Positions 56,209-64,000 of a stretch of 64,000 nucleotides of DNA are shown piece after piece. The notes beneath the pieces were generated by a model. The model had not been told where the DNA came from and did not search any database. It saw only the letters and a program-made list of their open reading frames with translations. The DNA comes from Isoetes taiwanensis (lineage: Eukaryota > Streptophyta > Lycopodiopsida > Isoetales > Isoetaceae), in assembly GCA_021234155.1 (NCBI GenBank), contig JAJEKV010000031.1, positions 2,101,614 to 2,165,613 on the forward strand, written 5' to 3'. The position numbers and the translations under genes were made by a program. Every line of letters begins with the position of its first letter. Position 1 is the stretch's first letter.

Positions 56209-57810
56209 ACCTGACTACACAGACTTGTCCGCCTACACAGCATCTACTGTAATATTTGCTGATGCTGAGGCTTGGCTCACCTTGGATCTGCTTAAGCTCA
56301 AGCCGTTTCTGCTTAATGGTTACCAAGCACTTATGCTGAACAGATTCCTCACCTGTTATAACAGATTGCTTTCTGAGGGTCAATTCCTCCACTTTAGGGA
56401 CATGTACTACCAAAAAGACAATATTGGGCTACCTCTGGCATATTAGACGTTCAAAATTGAATCACGAAATACCTGCTGTTTGATTATTTCACAAAGAAAA
56501 AAATGTGAGCCAAATGCTCACATACAATTCCAATCCTTCAATAAAAACAGTTAAGGATTCACCTACCACGATAAACTGCCCAAACTGAGTTGTGATGCTC
56601 TAAATATATAAATCGTATGTAGAGTTCAAGACTGTTGAAGCCAGCCTTGTCTGATTTTAAACGTCATGAAGCCATAAGCGATTAGAATACAGGAAAAAGC
56701 ATGACAGAGATACCGAGTTGCAAAGAAAAACACCATGCAGCTGTCAAAACTAAGTGAATACCAATACTATAACAGTCGGATAGCATACAACTCCAGCAGG
56801 ATGATGTAAATGCAACAAAAGAGAACGATGAATATAAGTAGATCTGTTGTAGCATTTCCTTGGCTGACAAACTATAGTTTACCATAATGGATGGAATGCC
56901 ACAGATGCCATAGCCACACAACCTACGAAATTCAAAATAGTCCTGCAGGGGGACCTCAAGATGAAAGGGAACGCCGCATGCGGCGTAACATGCGGCGTTC
57001 CTAGGCACGGTTCCCAAACACCATCCCATTTTAATAAGAAAGATTAATCTTTTAGCTGCCTTTGGAGATCGGAAGAATGGTTAGGTGGAAGACTTGTAAT
57101 AAGCTGTTGTTGTATTCTTAGCTATTGTTTTGCTTGTTTTAGTTTACAAACGTATTCTAGTAGCCTAAGACAAATAAATGGTGAAAGACCTCTTTGTTTT
57201 AGACATATGAAGATATATTCTATTACATTTGAGAGCTGGCTTTGGCTTTCTTAGGGAAAAGAATTCAGGATCTCATATAAGAATCAATAGTTTAAATCCT
57301 AGGAACTAAATCTAAGAAAAGAAAATGGGGTGTTTTGGACTTTCGAAAAGATGATCCAGACAAGGGATGTCATTGTTTCATTACTTTTGAGCTCAATCTT
57401 TGGTGATCTGTTTCTAGAATTATTCTGCAGCTTCTTTGTTTACATCCTCCATTGTATAACTGGTGACTTAATTCCAACTCATTTCTTATTTGAAACATGA
57501 CATAAGCAGATTCTATTAGTCCAGAGAAAACATGACAGATGCTTTTATCATCTATTCTCCACAATCAATCAATTGATACTCCAATGCATCTTCCAACATG
57601 GTGACTAAGAGATAATGAAAATTCAGAAGAGTTTATCTCAAAATTGATTGTGTATTGCTTCATAGCAACTACCTAAAATCCTAAAGGCGGCCAGCTACAG
57701 AGTAGGAGGATATTGTACCATTCGAGACTTTTCTAGAACTAGCTTGGAATCTACATACATTATCAAAGCTATACAGGAATCTACTTACGTAAAGCCTAAA
57801 TTATGAATAA
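56209..57810. other. LINE tail and AT-rich segment, unit C
   Basis: Counterpart of 34725-36300. It carries the best-preserved GC-rich hairpin (56968-57001). No gene recognised. Confidence 0.4.
56968..57001. repeat. GC-rich 34-bp hairpin, unit C
   Basis: Perfect 13-bp arms GGAACGCCGCATG / CATGCGGCGTTCC, with a nested 16-bp palindrome ACGCCGCATGCGGCGT inside. Counterparts are at 35477-35510 and 45192-45224. Confidence 0.8.
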
Positions 57811-57819
57811 TCCGGCTCA

Positions 57820-58402
57820 TTGGGCAGAAACTTTACACACATTGGCTTCTCTGGGTTGTTTAAGAAGCATGACAAAGAGAAGATTAAGATCAAGCACAAG
57901 GAAGAGGTTAAACACCATGGTGGTATCTTTCACCATATGGGAAAGAATATAAGGAAGAGATCAAGGTGGAAGAAACATACGATGAGGAGAATAAGGATAA
58001 GAAGAAACATTGTCGTGGGCTTCTAGATTTGTTCAAGAATGAGCATGGCAAGGATCGTGAACATAAGATAGAAACCCCTATTGTTGAGCCTTATGTTGCC
58101 CATCCTCTTGTTGCACCTCGGCCTTGAGCCCCGCCTATGTGCCTCCTCGAAGTTATTGAGCCCCGAGTATGTGCCTCCCCCAATTGTTGTTGAGCCCGAG
58201 TATGTGACTCCCAGTCATGTGCACCGTGAGCGTCAACATAAGCACCATGATGATGAAAATCATGATGAGGACTACATAAAGGATCAAAAGCACACTGACT
58301 TCTCTGGGTTGTTTAAGAAGCATGACCAAGAGGAGGTTACGATCAAGCACAAGGAAGAGGCTAAACACCATGTTGGTATCTTTCACCATGGAAACATTAG
58401 GG
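57820..58402 (+). pseudogene. His/Lys/Glu-rich repeat protein exon, unit C (frame-shifted)
   Basis: Same exon as in units A and B. It has the unit B indel plus further small indels at 58118-58165 (extra C residues). Confidence 0.5.
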
Positions 58403-58951
58403 CGGATTTGGGGTCTCAAAATGGCCTCCTATCAGTCATTCCACGTCATATTTCTGCTCCTTTTTTCCCATGCCACCTAGGATACCAAACTCTCATCATT
58501 ACAGATTTATTTGGAATATTCTCCCGGAATAAGGGGGATCGCACATTCATGGCGCCGTATGTATTTAATTCTGTTGGTTGTCACATGTGGCGCTTCTAAA
58601 AAGCCACTTGCATTATAGCATACCGAGAACTCATGATGGTGTCTCTTGGTTTGTCAGATACCAAGCGTGCGCGTCACCGATTCTTGTCTTGCGCTATTTT
58701 CATTTAGAGGCCTACATTTCAAAATTTGAATGTGTAGGTTGAAGCTTTGTATCAGACTTTCATTTTCGAGAGGCAATCATGGCGCTTCTTTAACCGATCT
58801 TTACTTCATCCCAATACAGGCTTCCCGCCCCCTACAATTCGAAATTTCAATTTGCTTAATGTATAAAAGCATAGATTGTAGGAGAATGGACTTTCTGATT
58901 TCCATATGCACGTTGTAAATTTCTTAAACGAGGTTAGTACGGACGTTCGGC

Positions 58952-59012
58952 TCACACGAAGCGAATTGTGCTAGGGCATACAAATTGTACACCTTCATTT
59001 CGCGCCGTGCAA
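58952..59012. repeat. 61-bp inverted-repeat unit, unit C
   Basis: TCACACGAAGCGAA ... TTCGCGCCGTGCAA, ending 10 bp before the ATG at 59023. Confidence 0.7.
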
Positions 59013-59022
59013 TCCACGCAGT

Positions 59023-60545
59023 ATGGAAGCTCCAAATGATGTGTGGATAAGGATCCAACTGACTCACGAATATGCTCCAGTCTTCAATCGCAAAAAAGGA
59101 GGTCTAAAAAATAAGAACTTAGACCTCGGCGTGTTGCGCCTTCGCAGCTCAAAAGTGTCGACATCTGGGCGGATGGCAGTTTATATCCATTGGATCCGTT
59201 GAGTGGCAAGAAACCGTCATTTCGGGACGTTTCAAGTTTAGTCCGATTTTGTGGTGACGGTAACTCTGGCCTCCTGGGATATTGTGAGAGATTGAGAGAG
59301 GATAAAGGAATGACGGCTTGGGGAGGGAAACTTCTTTGAGATACGAAGTGGACAAGTCCAAATTGGCGATAGGGCAGATGCAAGAAAAGATCCAAGAGCT
59401 CGAAAGAGCAAACTTTGGGCTTCAATGTAGGTTAAAGAATTTGAAGAAAACACCCCTTGGCTTGCGAGAAAGGAAGAAGCACTTTCGACCGATAGAGGAA
59501 CTGAAGTTTGGATCAGGTGCATTCAGACGCAGGGTCACGGCCACAAGGTCCGTTTACAACACTAGCAAAGGCCAATCAAGATCTGGGAAAACTAGAAGCA
59601 ATCTTGATTACGTAGTGAAGAACCTAGCGACAAACAGGGAGATAGTGGACATGCTTTGTCAGCCCTACAACTCTTCTCTCAAGAAGATGGCATTGGAAAT
59701 GGTACTAGGAGAGATCTACAAGAAGCTAGAAGCGATAGATGTACAGACTATTTGTGACGATGTAGGCATTAGTAGGCTTGGTTACCGTTCTCTATTCAAG
59801 CCATTCCACGAAGCATTGAAAAGAATGGGCACAAAAAAAGTATTCGCTCCACGTCCACAAATTGTCGAGAATATAAGGGTTACTAGAACAAAGATGGTGT
59901 ATGCCATATTAGGAGAGATGCACCATGTTGAATGTGCTGGTCCTGCCACAGCCATAAAAGATAAGAATGGCAAGGATTGTTGTGATATAGTTGGAATGAA
60001 TGAACACAATAATCTTTGGGTTGACCTGGTTACTCTCTTACAATTCCTTGTCAAATATTATGACTTAACAGTTGCAGAAACTAATGGTGAGATTGAAGTT
60101 TGCATAAAATTGGATGAAATGGAACTGACCAAGTTTGAGAAGTATGAGAGGGTATCCGTTGTCATCATGAATAGAGCAATTGAGAATGCAATTGCACATG
60201 CTAAATCAAAGAGCAACAAGAATAATAAAAAAGAGACGAGGAGAAGAAGCGTGCCGAAAAATGGTTCTCATGTCAACACCTGGTGGTTAGGTCTCTTTAA
60301 AGTTCAGAAAGAAACCCACGAGGTATTGAAATGGGTGTTCAATCAAACTGATATCCCGAGTCTAATATCTAGATTCGAGGGAGGGGAAAAATTGCAAGTA
60401 GATCACTATGGATCTTACAAAGTAATTTTTCACTTGGCGTCTGATTTAAAAACTGAGAAAGCAATGTACAACATAAGTGGAGGAGGACAAGGAACATGCA
60501 AAAGTTGTCTATACTACAATCATGCAAAGAAGTCAAGTACTGGGA
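59023..60545 (+). pseudogene. Transposase-like gene, best copy (unit C)
   Basis: The N-terminal part (MEAPNDVWIRIQ, ENTKNLDL-like) is out of frame with the main 439-codon ORF at 59318-60637. In order: coiled coil (IGQMQEKIQELERANFG), a conserved helical block (NREIVDMLCQPYNSSLKKMA), IGRxxYR-like GISRLGYRSLFKPFHEAL, MVYAILGEMHHVECAG, VCIKLDEMELTKFEKYERVS, and VIFHLASDLKTEKAMYNI with TCKSCLY. A regularly placed Asp (KLDE) and a later ASDLK...CxxC arrangement resemble RNase-H-fold transposases of the KDZ-like groups, but I cannot assign a superfamily. The C-terminal catalytic part is deleted, and the ORF ends in antisense sequence of the neighbouring coiled-coil gene. Confidence 0.6.
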
Positions 60546-60825
60546 AGACTGTTTCAACCTTGTTCAACCGCCTGATTTGCCTCTCCTGGCTACGAAGCAT
60601 GAGAAGGTTGAATTCATTCTCTTCTTCTTTCTGCTGAATTGTAACGGCATTTTCCTTTAGAAGATCATCTTGCTCCTTCAACCTCTTCATTAGAACACCC
60701 AACATTATGTCAGAAGGGAGTTCTATCCTCTGGCGTTTTCCCTTATCAGCGGTTGAGGATGTGGAAGTAGAAGATAAGGACTCGCATGAAAACAGATAAA
60801 AGCTCTCGATAGCTAGGCTTTTCAT
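60520..60825 (-). pseudogene. Coiled-coil accessory gene remnant, unit C
   Basis: Third array copy of the KRQRIELPSDIMLG / QERQIRRLN protein. Confidence 0.55.
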
Positions 60826-61426
60826 TCCATTAGGGTGGATTTGGGGTCTCAAAATGGCCTCCTATCAGTCATTCCATGTCATATTTCCGCTCCTTTTTTC
60901 CCATGCCACCTAGGATACCAAACTCTCATCATTACAGATTTACTTGAAATATTCTCCCGGAATAAGGGGGATCGCATATTCATGGCGCCATATGTATTTA
61001 ATTCTGTTGGTTGTCAGACAGACTGATGCAACACATGGCGCTTCTAAAAAGCCACTTGCATTATAGCATACCGGCAACTCATGACGGTGCCTCTTGGTTT
61101 GTCAGATACCAATCATGCACTTCACCGATTCTTGTCTTGCGCTATTTTCATTTAGAGGCCATGGCCATATCAGCTTCCCGCCTTCTACATTTCAAAATTT
61201 GAATGCGTAGGTTGAAGCTTTGTATCAAACTTTCATTTCGAGGCGCTGCGGCTGCGCCTTAACCGGGATCTTTACTTCATCCCAATACAGGCTTCCCGCC
61301 CCCTACAATTCGAAATTTGAATTTGCTTAATGTATAAAAGCATGGATTGTAGGAGGATGGACTTTTCAATTTCCATATGCACGTTGCAAATTTCAAAAAT
61401 GAGGTTAGTACGGACGTTAGCTCTAC

Positions 61427-61487
61427 TCACACGATCACGAATTGTGGGGGGCATACAAATTGTACACCTTCATTTCGCGTCGTGCGA
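61427..61487. repeat. 61-bp inverted-repeat unit upstream of transposase start
   Basis: TCACACGATCACGAA ... TTCGCGTCGTGCGA, ending 10 bp before the ATG at 61498. Confidence 0.7.
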
Positions 61488-61497
61488 TCCACGCAGT

Positions 61498-62090
61498 ATG
61501 GAAGCTCCAAATGATGTGTGGATAAGGATCCAACTAACTTACGAATATGCTCCAGTCTTCAATCGCAAAAAAAGAGGTCTAAAAAAATAAGAACTTAGAC
61601 CTCCACGTGTTGCGTCTTGCAGGCTCAAAAAGTGTCGACATCTGGGCGGATGGCAGTTTATATCCATTGGATCCGTTGAGTGGCAAGAAACCGTCATTTT
61701 AGAACGTTTCAAGTTTAGTCCGATTTTGTGGTGACGATGAAGGCATTCGGAATCGAATACAGTTCCTTGAAATGAGCTGCTTCCGATTGTCACAAGAGAA
61801 TTATAACTTAAACCAGCAGCTCTTTTTTCTCTCGCTTCATTACTCCATTGTAATGAAGGAAAGGAATGACGGCTTGGGGAGGGAAACTTCTTTGAGATAC
61901 GAAGTGGACAAGTCCAAATTGGCGATAGGGCAGCTGCAAGAAAAGATCCAAGAGCTCGAAAGAGCAAACTTTGGGCTTCAATGTAGGTTAAAGAATTTGA
62001 AGAAAACACCCCTTGGCTTGCGAGAAAGGAAGAAGCACTTTCGACCGATAGAGGAACTGAAGTTTGGATCAGGTGCATTCAGATGCAGGG
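61498..62090 (+). pseudogene. Transposase-like gene 5' part, truncated
   Basis: MEAPNDVWIRIQLTYEYAPV at the start, frameshift near 61585, then an open frame through QENYNLNQQLFFLSLHYSIV and the coiled coil (61772 on). It preserves about 105 bp (61737-61850) that is replaced by unrelated sequence in units A-C, so it shows the ancestral coiled coil. The gene stops abruptly at about 62090, where the sequence switches into the arm of an inverted-repeat unit. Confidence 0.6.
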
Positions 62091-62146
62091 TCGCGAAGTA
62101 CTTGCCTCCAACCTTGTTTGCACAACTGTAGCTTCGCGTCGTGTGA
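62091..62146. repeat. Truncated inverted-repeat unit at a deletion junction
   Basis: The left arm is reduced to TCGCGAA and the right arm is complete (TTCGCGTCGTGTGA, 62133-62146). Confidence 0.6.
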
Positions 62147-62157
62147 TCTTATTTGTA

Positions 62158-62219
62158 TCATACGGCGCGAATAGTGGAGTTCGTTATTGCTTGCATTTAT
62201 GTGGCTTCGCGTCGTGTGA
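62158..62219. repeat. 62-bp inverted-repeat unit
   Basis: TCATACGGCGCGAA ... TTCGCGTCGTGTGA, lying 3' of the first coiled-coil gene. Confidence 0.7.
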
Positions 62220-62305
62220 AGCTTTACAAGATAATAATAAAAAAAGGTTACTTTTGATTAAAGTTGTGAAAAATGTTACATTGAAAAACAAAATACAACG
62301 ACTCA

Positions 62306-62790
62306 TTATTGCTCCAGTGCGAGCTCTTCTTCATTATCTTCATCATCATCATCAGCTCCGTCCTCGTCTTCGTCTTCGTCTCTTCTCCTCAAGCGAGCAA
62401 TCACCCTATCCAAACGTTCCTCCAATCTGTCCACCATATCTTTGTACATGTCCCGCTCCTGTCCCAATACCACAACGTGTTCTTCTGCCTGAATTAGCAA
62501 CCTCGTTGCCGTCATAACCACCTCAGTGCAGTTGTTAGAGCATCCCCTCCTGTCCAGCCTTCTATTCAACCGCCTGATTTGCCTCTCCTGGCTACGAAGC
62601 ATGTTCTTTCTGCTGAATTGTAATGGAATTTTCCTTTAGAAGATCATCTTGCTCCTTCAACCTCTTCATTAGAACACCCAACATTATGTCAGAAGGGAGT
62701 TCTATCCTCTGGCGTTTTCCCTTATCGGCGGTTGAGGATGTGGAAGTTGAGGATGTGGCGTTTTCCCTTATCAGCAGAAGTAGAAGATGA
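62306..62790 (-). pseudogene. Coiled-coil accessory gene, cassette 1 (start lost)
   Basis: The upstream part reads STADKGKRQRIELPSDIMLG and MKRLKEQDDLLKENSITIQQ. A 23-nt net deletion near 62612 shifts the frame, and a second ORF (62602-62306) continues LRSQERQIRRLNRRLDRR, VVVLGQERDMYKDMVDRL and an acidic C-terminus (DEDEDEDGADDDD). The region that carries the ATG in cassette 2 is missing. The TATA box is at 62846-62854 on the minus strand. Unlike the array copies, this one retains the C-terminal half. Confidence 0.6.
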
Positions 62791-62845
62791 GCAGAAGGCG
62801 GAAGGCGGAAGAGGATCGGAGGTCGAAGGCAAGATAGAAGGTCTT

Positions 62846-62854
62846 CTATTTATA
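62846..62854 (-). promoter_or_regulatory. TATA box, cassette 1
   Basis: The minus strand reads TATAAATAG. An inverted-repeat unit (62879-62940) lies 24 bp further upstream. Confidence 0.65.
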
Positions 62855-62878
62855 ACATAGATTTCATAGTAGCTTGAG

Positions 62879-62940
62879 TCACACGACACGAAGGATGCCG
62901 TCGGTCAGGAAAATGGACCGTTATATATCGCGTCGTGTGA
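62879..62940. repeat. 62-bp inverted-repeat unit in cassette 1 promoter
   Basis: TCACACGACACGAA ... ATCGCGTCGTGTGA. The core holds a second inverted pair CGGTC ... GACCG. Confidence 0.78.
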
Positions 62941-62988
62941 GGAAAAAGGACCGTTACTTCTTCTCGCGTCTTTTCTTCCAGAGAAATA

Positions 62989-63050
62989 TCACACGACGCG
63001 AAAGCTCGTGTTCGTCAGAAAATCAGACTGATGTATTTCCCGTGGTGTGA
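62989..63050. repeat. 62-bp inverted-repeat unit
   Basis: TCACACGACGCGAA ... TTCCCGTGGTGTGA. The core has an inverted pair CGTCAG ... CTGATG (one mismatch). Confidence 0.75.
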
Positions 63051-63170
63051 ATAAATATAAATAAGATAGTTTTGATAATTTCGGTGATACAATCTATACA
63101 TAAGTAATTTTACTGATACATAAGTAAAGATAGAACTTCTCATTGAAGCAACGATAGAACGGCATGGAGA

Positions 63171-63233
63171 TCACACGACGCGAAATCCATTGATTGCTAC
63201 TTAATTGCAAGCAAGGCATTTCGCGTCGTGTGA
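63171..63233. repeat. 63-bp inverted-repeat unit, perfect arms
   Basis: TCACACGACGCGAA ... TTCGCGTCGTGTGA, 14 of 14 complementary, with inner pair TTGCT ... AGCAA. It lies 3' of the cassette 2 gene. Confidence 0.85.
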
Positions 63234-63331
63234 TCTTTTAATAAAACAGAACAGACAGTTGAACAAGAGAATAGATAGAAGCAAAAAATAGAGAAAACTT
63301 TTCTTTGAAGCAAAATAGATAGATACAACGG

Positions 63332-63751
63332 CTAGGGATCTTTATAATCGTCTATCTGATTTTCATCATCGTCTAGCTGATTTTCATGGTCCTGTAGCTG
63401 AAGCCATAAGGCTGCGTTCTCATCCTCCGCAGCTCGGAGCTTCTTCTCCATATCTTCTAAGGCCTGCGAAATACTGTGGGCAGTTTCAACTGCCTCGGCC
63501 CTGCGGCTAGTCGCCTCTTGGTACATGGCGAATGTTTTCGCGAGCTCAATGTCTCGCTCATGCAGCAGTGCCCTTGTGAACGCTAATCTGTCGACCGCCT
63601 CCATATTCTCGGCGACGAGACGACCGTTTTCATCGTGGATCTCCTTGAATCTCTTCATCACCACTGCAAGGGTGATGTCCACGGGCAGTTCTGGGCGCTG
63701 GGGAGTGCTATCTTGGCGTGGTCGCTTGCTAGAGAAAGATGAAGATGCCAT
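63332..63751 (-). CDS. Coiled-coil accessory protein, cassette 2 (intact, 139 aa)
   Basis: The ATG is at 63751-63749 (MASSSFSSKRPRQDS). The frame is open further upstream, but no ATG precedes it, and the position about 95 bp downstream of the TATA box fits. The N-terminus has a KRPR basic patch, then LPVDITLAVVMKRFKEIHDE, aligned with LPSDIMLGVLMKRLKEQDD in the paralogs, then a long coiled coil and an acidic C-terminus (DDDENQIDDYKDP). No catalytic motifs. Paralogs sit in the same place in each transposon copy, so it is probably an element-encoded accessory or DNA-binding partner of the transposase (inference). It is the only uninterrupted member in the window. Confidence 0.7.
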   Translation of the reverse strand: MASSSFSSKRPRQDSTPQRPELPVDITLAVVMKRFKEIHDENGRLVAENMEAVDRLAFTRALLHERDIELAKTFAMYQEATSRRAEAVETAHSISQALEDMEKKLRAAEDENAALWLQLQDHENQLDDDENQIDDYKDP

Positions 63752-63845
63752 CGGAGCAGAAGGCAGAAGGCAGAAGGCGGAAGTAGAAGATGAGCAGAAG
63801 GCGGAAGGCGAAAGGCGATCGGAGGTCGAAGCCAAGATAGGTCTT

Positions 63846-63854
63846 CTATTTATA
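63846..63854 (-). promoter_or_regulatory. TATA box, cassette 2
   Basis: TATAAATAG on the minus strand, exactly 1000 bp from the cassette 1 box. Flanking promoter sequence (about 63775-63940) closely matches 62775-62940. Confidence 0.7.
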
Positions 63855-63878
63855 ACATAGATTTCGTAGTAGCTTGAG

Positions 63879-63940
63879 TCACACGACGCGAAGGATGCCG
63901 TAGGTCAGGAAAATGGAGCGTTGCTTCTCGCCTCGTGTGA
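63879..63940. repeat. 62-bp inverted-repeat unit in cassette 2 promoter
   Basis: TCACACGACGCGAA ... CTCGCCTCGTGTGA. The core is similar to that of 62879-62940. Another unit seems to start at the window end ('gagaaatatca', as before 62989). Confidence 0.78.
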
Positions 63941-64000
63941 GGAATAAATAAATTAATTATTTTTTTCCAATAATATTTCATTTCTCCGAGAGAAATATCA

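Larger units (their letters stand above)
49374..61114 (+). repeat. Tandem array unit C (9.70 kb plus 2.04-kb insertion)
   Basis: Third direct copy. It contains the antisense LINE insertion with its 110-bp target duplication (2041 bp in total), leaving 9700 bp. Sequence beyond 61115 is the native continuation of the terminal transposon rather than another unit. Confidence 0.9.
58397..61114 (+). mobile_element. Transposase-like element, unit C copy
   Basis: Same organisation as in units A and B, with the longest open transposase frame. The next copy starts at about 60828 and continues beyond the array. Confidence 0.6.
60828..64000 (+). mobile_element. Next copy of the transposase-like element, running off the window
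   Basis: It starts 'cattagggtggatttgggg'. It contains a hairpin unit (61427-61487), a transposase 5' part (61498-62090), then the minus-strand coiled-coil gene cassettes and more hairpin units. The right end lies beyond the window. Confidence 0.55.

Noticed and set aside
61427-63940. CRISPR-like array
   Set aside because: The repeats are inverted ends of separate units at irregular spacing between genes, in plant DNA with no cas genes.

Overview
The window looks like nuclear DNA of a land plant. Its one clearly intact host gene (15478-19156, + strand) is an eight-exon SWI2/CHR9-type (ERCC6L2-like) SNF2 helicase gene. All seven of its introns are very short (58-103 nt). Most of the rest is L1-type LINE and DNA-transposon sequence. 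Short introns are typical of compact-intron plants such as Selaginella, but they do not identify the species.

Layout: (1) 0.26-4.0 kb holds an internally deleted LINE whose coiled-coil/RRM ORF1-like part is fused in frame to an endonuclease. (2) 4-15.2 kb is AT-rich with few genes. It contains a 340-bp direct repeat, a possible endonuclease-G-like remnant and a decayed first exon of an AUG5-like augmin gene. (3) 15.4-19.2 kb is the SNF2 gene, with an E2F-type site just upstream. (4) 19781-61114 is three tandem copies (A, B, C) of a unit of about 9.7 kb. Each unit holds an endonuclease-depleted LINE, a His/Lys/Glu-rich protein exon and a broken transposase-like gene. (5) 61.1-64 kb continues the last transposon family past the array. 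It carries a tandem pair of minus-strand coiled-coil genes and a series of 60-63-bp inverted-repeat units.

Two later insertions interrupt the array. Unit A carries a 10,141-bp DNA transposon (21795-31935) with about 32-bp terminal inverted repeats and a TATA (or TA) target duplication. Unit C carries a 5'-truncated antisense LINE (50355-52285) flanked by a 110-bp target duplication. Removing the insertions brings units A, B and C to 9721, 9727 and 9700 bp, so both insertions followed the duplication.

The best candidate for an undescribed system is the 10.1-kb transposon. It encodes two small paralogous proteins, a DUF7869-like transposase-like gene on the minus strand, and a spliced plus-strand gene that joins a ParB-like segment to a segment resembling the SAM-binding half of DNA amino-methyltransferases. 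Ten copies of the palindrome core ATCGC-N4/5-GCGAT lie in its introns and intergenic DNA and none in its exons, which suggests a self-recognition or self-marking system (inference). A second candidate is the family at 61-64 kb, where inverted-repeat units with TCACACGACGCGAA ends flank each gene.

Many copy-specific frameshifts cluster in units B and C and may be assembly errors, so 'pseudogene' calls there are provisional.
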